Origin: Flavobacteriia bacterium
GTDB lineage: Bacteria > Bacteroidota > Bacteroidia > Flavobacteriales > Flavobacteriaceae
DNA length: 5,734 nt
Direction: 5' to 3'
Assembly: GCA_018500075.1 (NCBI GenBank)
Contig: JAHBAN010000111.1
Location: 1-5,734 of the forward strand
The notes under the pieces are model-generated. The model searched no databases. It had not been told where the DNA came from and was given only the letters and a program-made list of their open reading frames with translations. Below, one piece after another: positions 5,716-5,734 of the stretch. Position numbers and translations under genes: made by a program. How positions within the stretch are numbered: position 1 is the stretch's first letter; the number at the start of each line of letters is the position of its first letter.

Positions 5716-5734
5716 CTGGCTCTTATACACATCT
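5716..5734. other. Tn5/Nextera mosaic-end adapter remnant (sequencing artefact)
   Basis: The last 19 bases, CTGGCTCTTATACACATCT, match the Tn5 mosaic-end adapter read-through CTGTCTCTTATACACATCT at 18 of 19 positions; the mismatch is at 5719. The match sits exactly at the sequence end and introduces an in-frame stop (TAA, minus strand, 5725-5723) just upstream of the transglycosylase signal peptide. It is library sequence left on the contig end, not a real transposon end, and the genomic sequence should be taken as ending near 5715. Confidence 0.93.

Noticed and set aside
5520..5732. Minus-strand 70-codon reading frame starting near the contig end
   Set aside because: Its ATG and first codons are adapter sequence, and it lies in another frame across the transglycosylase signal-peptide region.
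5716..5734. A genuine Tn5/IS50-type transposon end
   Set aside because: There is no transposase, no target duplication and no second end. The match is to the engineered mosaic end and stops exactly at the sequence end, which fits library adapter.

Overview
The window is a contig-end fragment of an ordinary alphaproteobacterial chromosome. It is most likely from the Rhodobacterales (roseobacter/Paracoccaceae group). I infer this from recalled family resemblance of the AtpD, AtpC and Prs proteins, from the short H-type lectin protein just downstream of atpC, and from the GC-rich codon usage. No database search was possible.

Layout: (1) 1-831, plus strand, the C-terminal part of atpD (F1 beta subunit), whose N-terminus lies before the window. 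(2) 832-956, an unusually structured atpD-atpC spacer with two perfect inverted repeats. (3) 957-1352, atpC (epsilon subunit), followed at 1380-1411 by a strong intrinsic terminator that closes the ATP synthase operon. (4) 1475-1822, a small cytoplasmic H-type lectin-domain protein. (5) 1881-2891, minus strand, prs (PRPP synthetase), convergent with the lectin gene. (6) 3027-4438, plus strand, a two-gene unit divergent from prs. It holds a DsbA-fold protein of the 2-hydroxychromene-2-carboxylate isomerase/kappa-GST type and an alpha/beta hydrolase, overlapping by 4 bases (GTGA). (7) 4526 to about 5715, minus strand, an MltB-type lytic murein transglycosylase with a signal peptide and a C-terminal peptidoglycan-binding domain. 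Its start codon is lost at the contig end. (8) 5716-5734, a 19-base match with one mismatch to the Tn5/Nextera mosaic-end adapter, which is a library artefact and not biology.

The genes serve separate housekeeping roles: energy (atpD, atpC), nucleotide precursor supply (prs), cell-wall turnover (mltB-like) and probably small-molecule metabolism (isomerase plus hydrolase). I see no mobile element, CRISPR array, tRNA, rRNA or defence system, and nothing that amounts to a clear new system. The points most worth a second look are the adapter, the paired hairpins between atpD and atpC, the lectin next to the ATP synthase operon, and the coupled isomerase/hydrolase pair with an apparently displaced catalytic acid.
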